Origin: Actinoallomurus liliacearum
Lineage (GTDB): Bacteria; Actinomycetota; Actinomycetes; Streptosporangiales; Streptosporangiaceae
Assembly (NCBI RefSeq): GCF_039542035.1
Contig: NZ_BAABHJ010000005.1
Location: 1,116,001-1,180,000, forward strand
Length of the DNA: 64,000 nt
Direction of reading: 5' to 3'
The translations under genes were made by a program, and so were the position numbers. Below are positions 44,400 through 52,436 of this stretch, piece by piece; positions within the stretch are counted from its first letter, which is position 1, and every line of letters starts with the position of its first letter. A model generated the notes under the pieces. That model was not told where the DNA came from. It worked only from the letters and a program-made list of their open reading frames with translations, and ran no database searches.

Positions 44400-44575
44400 C
44401 CCGTGGCCCAGGACGCGGCATCGACGTGAGGTGCGCGGGCGGGCGTTGTGACCGGCGTGACGGCTTTGTCATTTCTTGACTCTCGGGCCGCAACCATCCG
44501 CGCGTGACCGGGCGTCTTAACAAGTGACTGAGACACCGCTTGGGGGGTTGCGGACTCAGTCGCCGTGATGAGACC

Positions 44576-44600
44576 AGAGCCTCGTCTCGGGGGAGGCTCT
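44576..44600 (+). terminator. Hairpin upstream of the main terminator
   Basis: AGAGCCTC (44576-44583) pairs with GAGGCTCT (44593-44600); 9-nt loop. It precedes the stronger hairpin at 44631. Confidence 0.45.
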
Positions 44601-44630
44601 GTCGTCCGGACCGGCCCGACCCTGCCGGTC

Positions 44631-44667
44631 ACCCCCGTGGGTGTGCCTAGTTCACACCCACGGGGGT
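44631..44667 (+). terminator. Strong intrinsic-type terminator
   Basis: A perfect 15-bp stem ACCCCCGTGGGTGTG (44631-44645) / 44653-44667, 7-nt loop, followed by the T-rich tail TCTCGTCTTTCC. The best terminator-like signal in the window; it separates the PBP-like gene from ssrA. Confidence 0.85.
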
Positions 44668-44742
44668 TCTCGTCTTTCCGGCCCCTGTCATGGGCCGGTC
44701 GAACCTCCACCGCCCGCCAGAAGTCCGTCGGCGGGAATCACG

Positions 44743-44772
44743 TTGGCATCCCCGGCGTTGAAGATGTACGGT
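44743..44772 (+). promoter_or_regulatory. Probable ssrA promoter
   Basis: TTGGCA (44743-44748), 18-bp spacer, TACGGT (44767-44772). Transcription would start near 44780, about 35 nt before the mature tmRNA 5' end, leaving a leader for RNase P to remove. Confidence 0.4.
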
Positions 44773-44813
44773 CGACGCGACGGGTGCTTCGGTGCCCGGT
44801 TGACAACTCAAGA

Positions 44814-45185
44814 GGGGGTGACCGGTTTCGACTTCGGTATGTCGAGACACGGGGAAGCGGGCCGAGGGTTGCGGTTGTGACCTCGTAAATCCTGTGACCG
44901 CAAAACAACAAGTGCCAACTCTAAGCGCACTCAGTTCGCCCTCGCCGCCTGAGGCTAGGTAGCGAACTTGTCAGCCTGGGACTGTCTCCGGCCCAGGACC
45001 TGGCATCGCTAGGAGACTCAACCTGCCGCCCCGGCCACGGGAGTGACAGGGAAGCCTAACAGTGGCTGAGCCCGTCGGCGACACGCCTGCGTGAGCGCCG
45101 GGGCTGAGAAAACGACTAGCAGGCTGCGCCCGGAGAAGCCCTGTCTTGGTACTGAAGGACGCGGGTTCGATTCCCGCCACCTCCA
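44814..45185 (+). ncRNA. ssrA: Transfer-messenger RNA (tmRNA)
   Basis: 372 nt. tmRNA rescues stalled ribosomes with SmpB and tags the peptide. 5' GGGGGUG pairs with 3' CACCUCC (45178-45184) as the acceptor stem; the T-arm is GCGGGTTCGATTCCCGC near 45161-45177. The tag frame (44914-44952) reads GCC AAC TCT AAG ... GCC GCC TGA, encoding ANSKRTQFALAA. The 3' CCA is not encoded (CTC follows the discriminator A), so it must be added by the CCA enzyme. Pseudoknot-forming stretches lie on both sides of the tag. smpB is nearby. Confidence 0.95.
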
Positions 45186-45578
45186 CTCGGACCTGGGGTC
45201 GGTGTGGTCGGAAGCCTGGCGGCTTCCTTCCCCGCCGGCCCTTCGTCATTTCTTCCGGGGGACGACCCCCGGGCCCCCGAGGTGGGGGGCTTCGCCCCCC
45301 ACGCCCCCTGGGGGTGGCCGTTCGTCGTTCGCTTGGGGCCTTCCCCCGCCCCTGCCGGCGGCCGTCACCTGTCGGCCTCCGGGCGGGAGAGTTCAGCCGT
45401 TGACCTGGTCGGGTCGGCGGCTTTTCTGGTTTTCGGGGTCGGGCGGCCGTGCGGTCGCCGAGAGTTCCTCACCTCCGCGGACTTGCCCGCGGGTCTTCTG
45501 CGCGCACGGTCTTCTGCGCGAGCACAAAAGCGGCTCGCGGTCCGTAAGGACCTCGTACAGAGCAGAGAGGGGCCTTTC
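45186..45578. other. Intergenic region between ssrA and the TerC-like gene
   Basis: 393 bp with no convincing gene, although reading frames are open because of the high GC. It holds a GC hairpin at 45282-45302 and a C/G-run-rich stretch (45256-45360). AGAGAGGGG (45563-45571) is the ribosome binding site of the next gene. I looked for a manganese (yybP-ykoY) riboswitch, common before TerC-type genes, and saw none. Confidence 0.5.
45282..45302 (+). terminator. GC hairpin, possible ssrA terminator
   Basis: GTGGGGGGC-TTC-GCCCCCCAC, a perfect 9-bp stem about 100 bp after the mature tmRNA 3' end, with no T-run. It lies in a longer C/G-run-rich stretch. Confidence 0.5.
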
Positions 45579-46532
45579 GTGCCTCGAAAATTGGCCGCCC
45601 TGGCCGTGCCGGTGGGGTTACTCGTCAGCTTCGTCTGCTTCCGTGGCATGGGCCCGTTCGACGTGGCCCTGGTCGTCTTCCTCGCGGGCGTCGACAACCT
45701 CGTCGTCATCGCGAAGAAGGTGCAGAGCCTCGGATGGTGGATGAGGGTCTACCTCACCGCGGGCATCGTCATCCAGTTGATCGAACTGGTGACGATCCCG
45801 CCGCTGATCGTCGCCTTGTGCGCGGGGCGAAACCCGTGGGGCGTCTATCAGCTGATCGGCCAGCCCGAGCGCTACTCCCTCCTGCTGGAGGGCGTCCACC
45901 CCCAGATCGTCGCATTGGGGGTGGGCTTCATCGCCCTGGCCGTGATGTGGTTCTTCGCCGACAAGGAGAACCGCGTGTGGCTGGGGATCGAGAAGCACAT
46001 CGAGCGGTTCGCTCGGTGGTACAAGATCGGGACGATCGGTGGGGTCCTGGCCCTGCTCGCGATCGGGTCCTTCTGGTTCTCCTGGACGTTCCTGCTCCTC
46101 GGCGTGCTGGGCATGGCGGCCTTCGGGGCGATCAAGTTCAGTGAGCGCAGGAGTGAGGACCTCGGGCAGAAGCCTGGGGCCGGGGGAGGGAAGGGGTTCG
46201 TGCGAGTCGAGCTGTTCGAGGCCGCGCTGTCGATCGACATGTGGGTCGGGACGTACTCGGCCTCCAGTCACCTCGTCGACATCGTTCTCGGCGTGCTCGC
46301 CGGCGTCCTGGTGATGCGGATCCTGACCGTCAGCCTCGTCCAGAAGCTGGACGAGCTGCCGTACCTGGCCTCCGCGGCGCACTGGAGTCTCGGGCTCCTC
46401 GCCGCCTCCTGGGTCATCGAGCTGTGGCTTCCGGCCGTGGGCTCTGTGGCCGAGGTGGTGTGTCTCATGCCGTTGGTGGTGGGCTGGGGGCACTCGGTCC
46501 TCAGCCGACGCCGCCAACCCGCGGTGATCTGA
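45579..46532 (+). CDS. TerC/DUF475-like integral membrane protein
   Basis: 317 residues with about eight predicted membrane spans. FLAGVDNLVVIAKKV (GVDN, residues 37-40) and ELFEAALSIDMWVG (about 208-221) match the two acidic membrane motifs of the TerC superfamily, which are linked to metal (Mn2+) export or tellurite resistance. GTG 45579 has AGAGAGGGG eight bases upstream. The role here is unknown; there is no ter gene cluster around it. A strong terminator follows at 46538. Confidence 0.78.
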   Translation: MPRKLAALAVPVGLLVSFVCFRGMGPFDVALVVFLAGVDNLVVIAKKVQSLGWWMRVYLTAGIVIQLIELVTIPPLIVALCAGRNPWGVYQLIGQPERYSLLLEGVHPQIVALGVGFIALAVMWFFADKENRVWLGIEKHIERFARWYKIGTIGGVLALLAIGSFWFSWTFLLLGVLGMAAFGAIKFSERRSEDLGQKPGAGGGKGFVRVELFEAALSIDMWVGTYSASSHLVDIVLGVLAGVLVMRILTVSLVQKLDELPYLASAAHWSLGLLAASWVIELWLPAVGSVAEVVCLMPLVVGWGHSVLSRRRQPAVI

Positions 46533-46537
46533 CCGCA

Positions 46538-46567
46538 GGGCGCCCCCGGCGCATGCCGGGGGCGCCC
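46538..46567. terminator. Terminator after the TerC-like gene
   Basis: A perfect 13-bp stem GGGCGCCCCCGGC (46538-46550) / 46555-46567 with a 4-nt loop (GCAT), six bases after the stop codon. Confidence 0.8.
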
Positions 46568-46609
46568 GCCTCGCCGCTCGGCACGCGTTGGGATGGCGCC
46601 GGGTGGGGA

Positions 46610-47998
46610 ATGTCCATCAGTGATATGTCCGTTGCGATCTGTCTCTTCACGGCCGACCTGCGGGTTCACGACAATCCGGTCCTGCGCGCGGCGTTGGATG
46701 CGGCGGATCAGGTGGTGCCGCTGTTCGTCGTCGACGACGGGGTGCGGGACGCCGGGTTCGTGGTTCCCAACCGGGCGGCCTTCCTCGCCGACTGCCTGGC
46801 CGATCTGGACGGCGCGTTGCGCCGGCGGGGCGGTCGTCTCGTGGTGCGCCGGGGCGACGTCGTGGCCGAGGTCGCGCGGGTGGCCGAGGAGACCGGGGCG
46901 GGTTCGGTGCATCTGGCGCGGGACGTCAGCGCGTACGCGCAGCGGCGCGAGGCGCGACTCGGGCGCGTGCTGGAATCCTCGCGCCGGAGGCTGTGCGTCC
47001 ACGACTCCGTCACCGTCGTCGTCCCGCCGGGCGCGATCACTCCGGCGTCCCGTGGGCACTTCGCGGTCTTCACTCCCTACTTCCGGAAGTGGAGCGACGT
47101 CCCGGTACGGGAGCCGCTGGCCGATCCGGACAAGGTGCCGGTCCCGGCCGTACGGTCCGAGCGCCTGCCGTCGGGCGCCGACCTGGCCGACGGCGCTCCC
47201 TCGCCCGTACTGCCGCGCGGCGGGGAGGACGAGGGGCGGCGGCGGGCGGCCGCCTGGCTGGACGGGCCGGTCACGCGGTACGCCGACCGGCACGACGACC
47301 TCGCCGGGGACGCCACGTCCCGGCTGTCGCCGTACCTGCACTTCGGGTGCCTGTCGGCCGTCGAACTGGTGCGCCGGGCCACCGCGGTGGGCGGTCCCGG
47401 CGCCACGGCGTTCGTACGGCAGGTGGCCTGGCGGGACTTCAACCGGCAGTTGCTCGCGGACCATCCGGAGGTGGCGCACGAGGACTACCGGCCCCGGGGC
47501 GATCGCTGGCGGACCGAGGAGGCGGCGGTCGCGGCCTGGCGGCGGGGGCGCACCGGATATCCGCTGGTCGACGCGGCGATGCGGCAGCTGGCGGAGCAGG
47601 GCTGGATGCACAATCGCGGGCGGCTGATCACGGCGAGCTTCCTGGCCAAGATCATGTACGTCGACTGGCGGGTGGGCGCGCGGCACTTCCTCGACCTGCT
47701 GGTCGACGGGGACGTGGCGAACAACCAGCTCAACTGGCAGTGGGTGGCCGGGACCGGCGCCAGCACCCGGCCGAACCAGGTGATCGACCCTCTCGTGCAG
47801 GCGCGGCGGTTCGACCGGCGCGGCGACTATGTGCGCCGGTGGGTGCCGGAGCTCGCCGAGATCGAGGGAGCCGCCGTGCACCGCCCGTGGCTCCTGCCCG
47901 CGGAGGTGCGCCGGCGACTGGACTACCCGGATCCCGTGATCGATCTCGACGAGGGACGCGAGCGGTTCCACCGGGCGCGGTCCGGGGGTGAGCGGTGA
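46610..47998 (+). CDS. phr: Deoxyribodipyrimidine photolyase (class I)
   Basis: 462 residues. It repairs UV-induced cyclobutane pyrimidine dimers in DNA using light and FAD. The N-terminal photolyase domain (about 5-130; VAICLFTADLRVHDNPVL) should bind the antenna cofactor. FAD-domain motifs: RLSPYLHFGCLS, WRDFNRQLL, GYPLVDAAMRQLAEQGWMHN and FLAKIMYVDWR, then NNQLNWQWVAGTGAS. ATG 46610; an alternative ATG lies five codons later. Its stop overlaps the next start (GTGA). Confidence 0.95.
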   Translation: MSISDMSVAICLFTADLRVHDNPVLRAALDAADQVVPLFVVDDGVRDAGFVVPNRAAFLADCLADLDGALRRRGGRLVVRRGDVVAEVARVAEETGAGSVHLARDVSAYAQRREARLGRVLESSRRRLCVHDSVTVVVPPGAITPASRGHFAVFTPYFRKWSDVPVREPLADPDKVPVPAVRSERLPSGADLADGAPSPVLPRGGEDEGRRRAAAWLDGPVTRYADRHDDLAGDATSRLSPYLHFGCLSAVELVRRATAVGGPGATAFVRQVAWRDFNRQLLADHPEVAHEDYRPRGDRWRTEEAAVAAWRRGRTGYPLVDAAMRQLAEQGWMHNRGRLITASFLAKIMYVDWRVGARHFLDLLVDGDVANNQLNWQWVAGTGASTRPNQVIDPLVQARRFDRRGDYVRRWVPELAEIEGAAVHRPWLLPAEVRRRLDYPDPVIDLDEGRERFHRARSGGER

Positions 47999-49497
47999 GC
48001 GGCGAGGACCGGGGACTGTGCCTGGTGACCGGGGCGACCGGGTACATCGGCGGCCGGCTGGTGCCCGAACTGCTCGGCGCCGGGTACCGGGTGCGGTGCC
48101 TGGCGCGCTCTCCCGAGCGGCTGCGCGCCCGGCCGTGGTTCGGGCGGGTGGAGGTCGCCCGCGCGGACGTCCTGGACGCGGCGGCGGTCCGGACGGCCCT
48201 CGAGGGGGTCGCGGTCGCGTACTACCTGGTGCACGCGCTCGGATCGGGTCCGGGCTTCGCGGAGCGGGACCGGCGGGCGGCGCGGACGTTCGGGACGGCG
48301 GCCCTGGAGGCGGGCGTCGGCCGGATCGTCTACCTGGGCGGGCTCGTCCCGGCCGGTGACGGCGGTCTCTCGGAGCACCTGCGGTCCCGGGCGGAGGTCG
48401 GCGCGATCCTCCTGGCGTCCGGCGTGCCGACGGCCGCGCTGCGCGCGGGGGTCGTGCTCGGCTCCGGCTCGGCCTCCTTCGAGATGATGCGATACCTCAC
48501 CGAGCGGCTGCCGGTGATGGTGACCCCCCGGTGGGTGCGCACGCGCACGCAGCCCATCGCCGTGCGCGACGTGCTGTGGTACCTCGTCGGATGCGCGGCG
48601 CTGCCGCCGTCGGTGAACCGGACCTTCGACATCGGCGGCCCCGACGTGCTGACGTACGAGGAGATGATGCGCCGGTACGCGGCGCTGGCCGGGCTGCCGC
48701 GCCGCGTCGTCGTGCGGGTCCCCATCCTCACCGCGCACCTGTCGAGCCTGTGGGTCGGCCTGGTCACCCCGGTGCCCGGCGGCCTGGCCCGGCCCCTGGT
48801 GGAGTCCCAGTCCAACGAGGTCGTCTGCCGGGAGCGCGACATCCGGCGGTTCGTGCCCGACCCGCCGGGCGGGCCGACCGGCTTCGACGACGCGATGCGC
48901 CTGGCGCTCCGGCGCGCCCACGAGGCCGAGGCCACGACTCCGGACTCGGCCGCCGCGTCGCCCAGCGACCCGTCGGCGGCCGACCCCGCGTGGGCGGGCG
49001 GCACCCGGTACACCGACGTCCGCGAGTCGCCGGTCGCGGCGCCTCCGGACGTGCTGTGGCGGGTCATCGAGGGCATCGGCGGGGACGCCGGCTGGTACTC
49101 CTGGCGTACGGCCTGGGCGGTCCGAGGCGGCATCGACCGGCTGGTCGGCGGCGTCGGGAGCCGTCGGGGGCGGCGCGACCCGCGCCGGCTGCGCGTCGGT
49201 GACACGGTGGACTTCTGGCGGGTCGAGAAGCTGATCCCCGGCGTGTCGCTCCGTCTGCGGGCCGAGATGAGGCTGCCGGGCCTCGCCTGGCTGGAGCTGG
49301 GCGTCGAGGAGCGGGGCGGGCGGACCTGGTACCGGCAGCGCGCGGTGTTCCGTCCGCACGGTCTGTTCGGCCATCTCTACTGGTGGGCGATCCGGCCGTG
49401 CCACGAGATCGTCTTCGGCGGGATGCTGCGGGGTGTCCGGCGCGCGGCCGAACGCGCGGCGACGCGCGCGCCGAGGCCCGCCACGTACGCGCGGTGA
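47995..49497 (+). CDS. SDR-type NAD(P)-binding protein with DUF2867 domain
   Basis: 500 residues. An N-terminal atypical short-chain dehydrogenase (CLVTGATGYIGGRLVPEL; AYYLVHALG; RIVYLGGLVP) covers about 1-300, and a C-terminal SRPBCC-fold DUF2867 domain (about 345-480; APPDVLWRVIEGIGGDAGWYSW, GDTVDFWRVEKLIPG, FGHLYWWAIRPCHEIVF) follows. Such fusions occur with photolyase genes in actinomycetes, often in carotenoid or light-stress clusters. It is translationally coupled to phr, so a light- or oxidative-stress-related role is plausible, but the substrate is unknown. Confidence 0.85.
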   Translation: MSGEDRGLCLVTGATGYIGGRLVPELLGAGYRVRCLARSPERLRARPWFGRVEVARADVLDAAAVRTALEGVAVAYYLVHALGSGPGFAERDRRAARTFGTAALEAGVGRIVYLGGLVPAGDGGLSEHLRSRAEVGAILLASGVPTAALRAGVVLGSGSASFEMMRYLTERLPVMVTPRWVRTRTQPIAVRDVLWYLVGCAALPPSVNRTFDIGGPDVLTYEEMMRRYAALAGLPRRVVVRVPILTAHLSSLWVGLVTPVPGGLARPLVESQSNEVVCRERDIRRFVPDPPGGPTGFDDAMRLALRRAHEAEATTPDSAAASPSDPSAADPAWAGGTRYTDVRESPVAAPPDVLWRVIEGIGGDAGWYSWRTAWAVRGGIDRLVGGVGSRRGRRDPRRLRVGDTVDFWRVEKLIPGVSLRLRAEMRLPGLAWLELGVEERGGRTWYRQRAVFRPHGLFGHLYWWAIRPCHEIVFGGMLRGVRRAAERAATRAPRPATYAR

Positions 49498-49533
49498 GGG
49501 TGTCAGACGGTGTTCGGGCTCTAATGTGGGCGC

Positions 49534-50316
49534 GTGCGAGATTTGGCGACCGGAGTCCGGTATTTCCTGCGAGGCATGGCATGGGTCGCGCGGCGCCCGA
49601 AACAATGGCTGTTCGGCCTGATTCCGGCGCTGATCGTCCTCGCCGTCTACGTCGCCGCTCTCGTGGTCCTGGCCCACTACGACTGGGATCTGGCGAAGGC
49701 GATGAGCCCGTTCGCCGATCACTGGTCGAAGGCCGCGCGGGGCGCCACGCGCGGGCTGATTGCCGTCCTCGTCTTCGGCGCCGCGATCATGATCGCGATC
49801 GTCACGTTCACCGCCGTGACCCTGATCGTCGGCGATCCCTTCTACGAGAGCCTGTCAGGGCGGGTGGAGGAGAGCGCGGGCGGGCTGCCTCCGGAGGCCC
49901 GGGTTCCGCTGCTGCGGCAGCTCGCGCGCGCCATCGCGGACGGGGTCGTCGTCGGGACGGTGACCGCGCTCTTCGCCGTGCTGTTCTTCGTCCTGGGCCT
50001 CCTGCCGGTCGTCGGCCAGACGGTCGTCCCCGTCATCGCGGCGTGCGTGTCGGGCTACTTCCTCACGTTCGAGCTGACGTCGATCGCGCTGGAGCGCCGC
50101 GGGGTGCGGCGGCGCGAACGCTTCGCGCTCCTGCGCCGCGACCGGGGGCTGTCCCTGGGATTCGGCGTGGCGGTGTTCGTGACCTTCCTCATTCCGGTCG
50201 GTTCCGTGTTGGCCATGCCCGGTGCGGTGGCCGGCGGTACGCTGCTGGCGCGTGAAAGGCTTGCCAGGCCGGGAATTCCGCCCGATCATGGTGCTCTCGC
50301 GGACACTCAGGCGTGA
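49534..50316 (+). CDS. EI24 (etoposide-induced 2.4/CysZ-like) membrane protein
   Basis: 260 residues with about five predicted spans (for example QWLFGLIPALIVLAVYVAAL; VVPVIAACVSGYFLTFELTS). TLIVGDPFYESLSGRVE is the EI24/CysZ signature. CysZ is a sulfate permease in enterobacteria, while actinomycete members are uncharacterised. GTG 49534. It lies 36 nt after the SDR gene. Confidence 0.82.
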   Translation: MRDLATGVRYFLRGMAWVARRPKQWLFGLIPALIVLAVYVAALVVLAHYDWDLAKAMSPFADHWSKAARGATRGLIAVLVFGAAIMIAIVTFTAVTLIVGDPFYESLSGRVEESAGGLPPEARVPLLRQLARAIADGVVVGTVTALFAVLFFVLGLLPVVGQTVVPVIAACVSGYFLTFELTSIALERRGVRRRERFALLRRDRGLSLGFGVAVFVTFLIPVGSVLAMPGAVAGGTLLARERLARPGIPPDHGALADTQA

Positions 50317-50418
50317 GACGGACGTCACGGTGACGCCATGCCGCGGCTAACAAGCTGTGGCCTGGCCGTAATTAGTGTTCGACGCGAGAATTGTTGATCT
50401 TCACGTAACCTGTGCGGC

Positions 50419-52326
50419 ATGTCTGATCAGGGAAGCCCCGGGCAGTGGCGTCCGGCGAACAGCCATAGCGGCCCGTATTCCGAACAGGATGAGCCGACGG
50501 GGCCGCTTCCCGAGGTCAGCGGACGAGACTCCGCGGCGTCGGCGTTCCCGCCGGTGAGCGGCCAGCCCGGCTCCTGGGCGGACGACGACGCGCCGACGGG
50601 CGGGTTCCCCACGGTCTCGGCGTCCGAGCAGGCTCCGCAGGCGGCGCGCCGGGAGCGCGCGCCGTTCGAGCCCGCCGACCCCGGGACGCCCGCACCCGAC
50701 GGCTCCGGTGAGTCCGGCGCGTCCGGTGGCTTCGGCGCGCCCGCCGAGTTCGGCGCCGGCCCGTCCGCCGAGCCGACCGGCTCCTTCTCCGCCGGTGGTT
50801 CCTTCGGTGCCGAGCCGCCGGCCGAGCGCGGTGGTTCGTTCGGCGCCGAGCCGCCGGCCGAGCCGGAGCTCTCCTTCCAGCCGACGACGGCGTTCCCGTC
50901 CGTGCCGGAGGAGGAGACGCCGTCGTTCGGCCACCGGACGGTGGAGAACTCCTCCGGCCCGAACGAGCCCGTCCGGCCCGAGACCGAGCCCACCGGATCC
51001 ACGCCGCCCTTCGGGGCCGAGACTCCGCAGGTCGCCCCGTACGACGCGCGGGACGCCACGTACGGGTACGAGGTGGCGGACCCGTCGTTCGGGTTCGCCC
51101 CCGCTCATCCGACGCGCGCGGCCGGCGTCGACACCGGCCCTGCGGCCGACGGCGCGGGTCCGGGCCCGGCGTCCGAGCCCTATTCGTTCGAGTCGCTGCT
51201 CGGCCCCGGCGACGGCGTGGCGGGCCCGGCGACGCCGGCCGGACCGCCGGCCGCCGGCCCGCAGCCGTACGACGACGTCGCCCCGTCCCGGCCTTTCCCC
51301 GGTCCCGAGGCGTTCCAGGGCGCGCCCGGAGTCCCGCCGTCCCCGGCGGGCGGTCCGGTGTCGGCCGAGGACCAGGCCGCGGAGAACGACTTCTTCTCGC
51401 ACGGCGACGACCCGGCGATGTGGGACAGGCCGATCGGCCCGTCCGGCCCGCCGCCCCAGCCCGGCAAGCCGAGCAGCGGCAACCTGCGGCTGCCGGACTG
51501 GATGCGGGAGCAGAACGGCGACGGCGCCGCCGGGGGACCGACGGCTCCGCCGACCGGCGGCTATGACGGCTACGACGGCTTCGAGGAGAAGGGCCGGTCC
51601 AAACGGCCGCTGCTGGCCGTGGTGGGCGTGCTCGTCGTCGGCCTGGTCGCGGCGGGCGGAGCGTACTTCCTGACCGCCGGCAAGAAGTCGGACCACACCG
51701 CGAGCTCGAGCCCGAGCCCGAGCCATAAGCCGAAGGCGTCCACGTCGAAGAAGGCCGGTCAGCCGGCGGACGACCAGCCGGAGAAGCCGCTCACGCAGTT
51801 CAAGGGCGCCCACACCCGACCGGTGGGGCACATCTCCGACCTGCGGGCCGGCCTGACCTACCCGAAGCTCGGCAAGCCGTGGCAGATGCAGACCCAGAAG
51901 AGCGCCATGGCCGAGCTCGGGTTCAGCGCCGGCCAGTTCGCGGTGAGCGAGCCCAAGCGCTGGGGTCGGCTGCTGAGCGCCGAACTGGGCGGCGCGAACA
52001 AGGCCGCCTACGGCGGGCCGGGCACCGAGCACGCCGCCGCGACGAAGGTCGCCGACGCCTACGAGGCGAAGCTGTACGGCTACACGCACCACAAGAAGGT
52101 GCTGGCCTCGCAGTCGCTGAACATCGGCGGACACAAGGGGTGGCTGGTCGGCTACTACCTGACCTACCGCCAGCACGGCGTGAAGACCACCGGGGAGCTC
52201 TTCACGGTCGCGGTGGTCGACACGGGCAAGAAGGCCCCCGGCGTGCTGCTGATGACGGTGCCGAACACCGACAAGAAGCTCTGGCCGGACGTCAACTACG
52301 TCATGCGCTCGATCAAGGTGGCCTGA
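50419..52326 (+). CDS. Single-pass membrane protein with long Pro-rich cytoplasmic region
   Basis: 635 residues. Residues 1-390 are low complexity (Pro, Gly, Ala, Ser, Glu), including near-repeats of GSFGAEPPAE. One membrane span (RPLLAVVGVLVVGLVAAGGAYFL, about 394-420) is followed by a Ser/Lys linker and a C-terminal outer domain (about 455-635; GLTYPKLGKPWQM...GWLVGYYLTYRQHGVKT) of unknown function seen in actinomycetes. TAACCT six bases before the ATG suggests a leaderless mRNA. The topology resembles that of kinase- or FHA-linked scaffolds, but no recognised partner domain is visible. Confidence 0.75.
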   Translation: MSDQGSPGQWRPANSHSGPYSEQDEPTGPLPEVSGRDSAASAFPPVSGQPGSWADDDAPTGGFPTVSASEQAPQAARRERAPFEPADPGTPAPDGSGESGASGGFGAPAEFGAGPSAEPTGSFSAGGSFGAEPPAERGGSFGAEPPAEPELSFQPTTAFPSVPEEETPSFGHRTVENSSGPNEPVRPETEPTGSTPPFGAETPQVAPYDARDATYGYEVADPSFGFAPAHPTRAAGVDTGPAADGAGPGPASEPYSFESLLGPGDGVAGPATPAGPPAAGPQPYDDVAPSRPFPGPEAFQGAPGVPPSPAGGPVSAEDQAAENDFFSHGDDPAMWDRPIGPSGPPPQPGKPSSGNLRLPDWMREQNGDGAAGGPTAPPTGGYDGYDGFEEKGRSKRPLLAVVGVLVVGLVAAGGAYFLTAGKKSDHTASSSPSPSHKPKASTSKKAGQPADDQPEKPLTQFKGAHTRPVGHISDLRAGLTYPKLGKPWQMQTQKSAMAELGFSAGQFAVSEPKRWGRLLSAELGGANKAAYGGPGTEHAAATKVADAYEAKLYGYTHHKKVLASQSLNIGGHKGWLVGYYLTYRQHGVKTTGELFTVAVVDTGKKAPGVLLMTVPNTDKKLWPDVNYVMRSIKVA

Positions 52327-52436
52327 TCCGGTCCTCGGCCCCCGAGAGCCGTGTCACATACCGAATCCCATTCCAATCCGTGTCGGTGGCCATCTAAGGT
52401 AGGCCGCGACGGGACGTTGCGGGATGAGGTGGGGAC

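Larger units (their letters stand above)
44400..44813. other. Intergenic region between PBP-like gene and ssrA
   Basis: 414 bp with no gene. It holds two successive hairpins (44576-44600 and 44631-44667) that should end the ftsX-smpB-PBP transcription unit, and then the likely ssrA promoter (44743-44772) and a ~35-nt leader. Confidence 0.6.

Noticed and set aside
44800..44805. TTGACA as the -35 box of ssrA
   Set aside because: It lies only 9 nt before the mature 5' end, so transcription would start inside the tmRNA.
45186..45578. Manganese (yybP-ykoY) riboswitch before the TerC-like gene
   Set aside because: The conserved loop sequences are not present.
45091..45744. An open plus-strand frame through the tmRNA 3' end
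   Set aside because: It reads through the T-arm of ssrA and an intergenic hairpin and is not protein-like.
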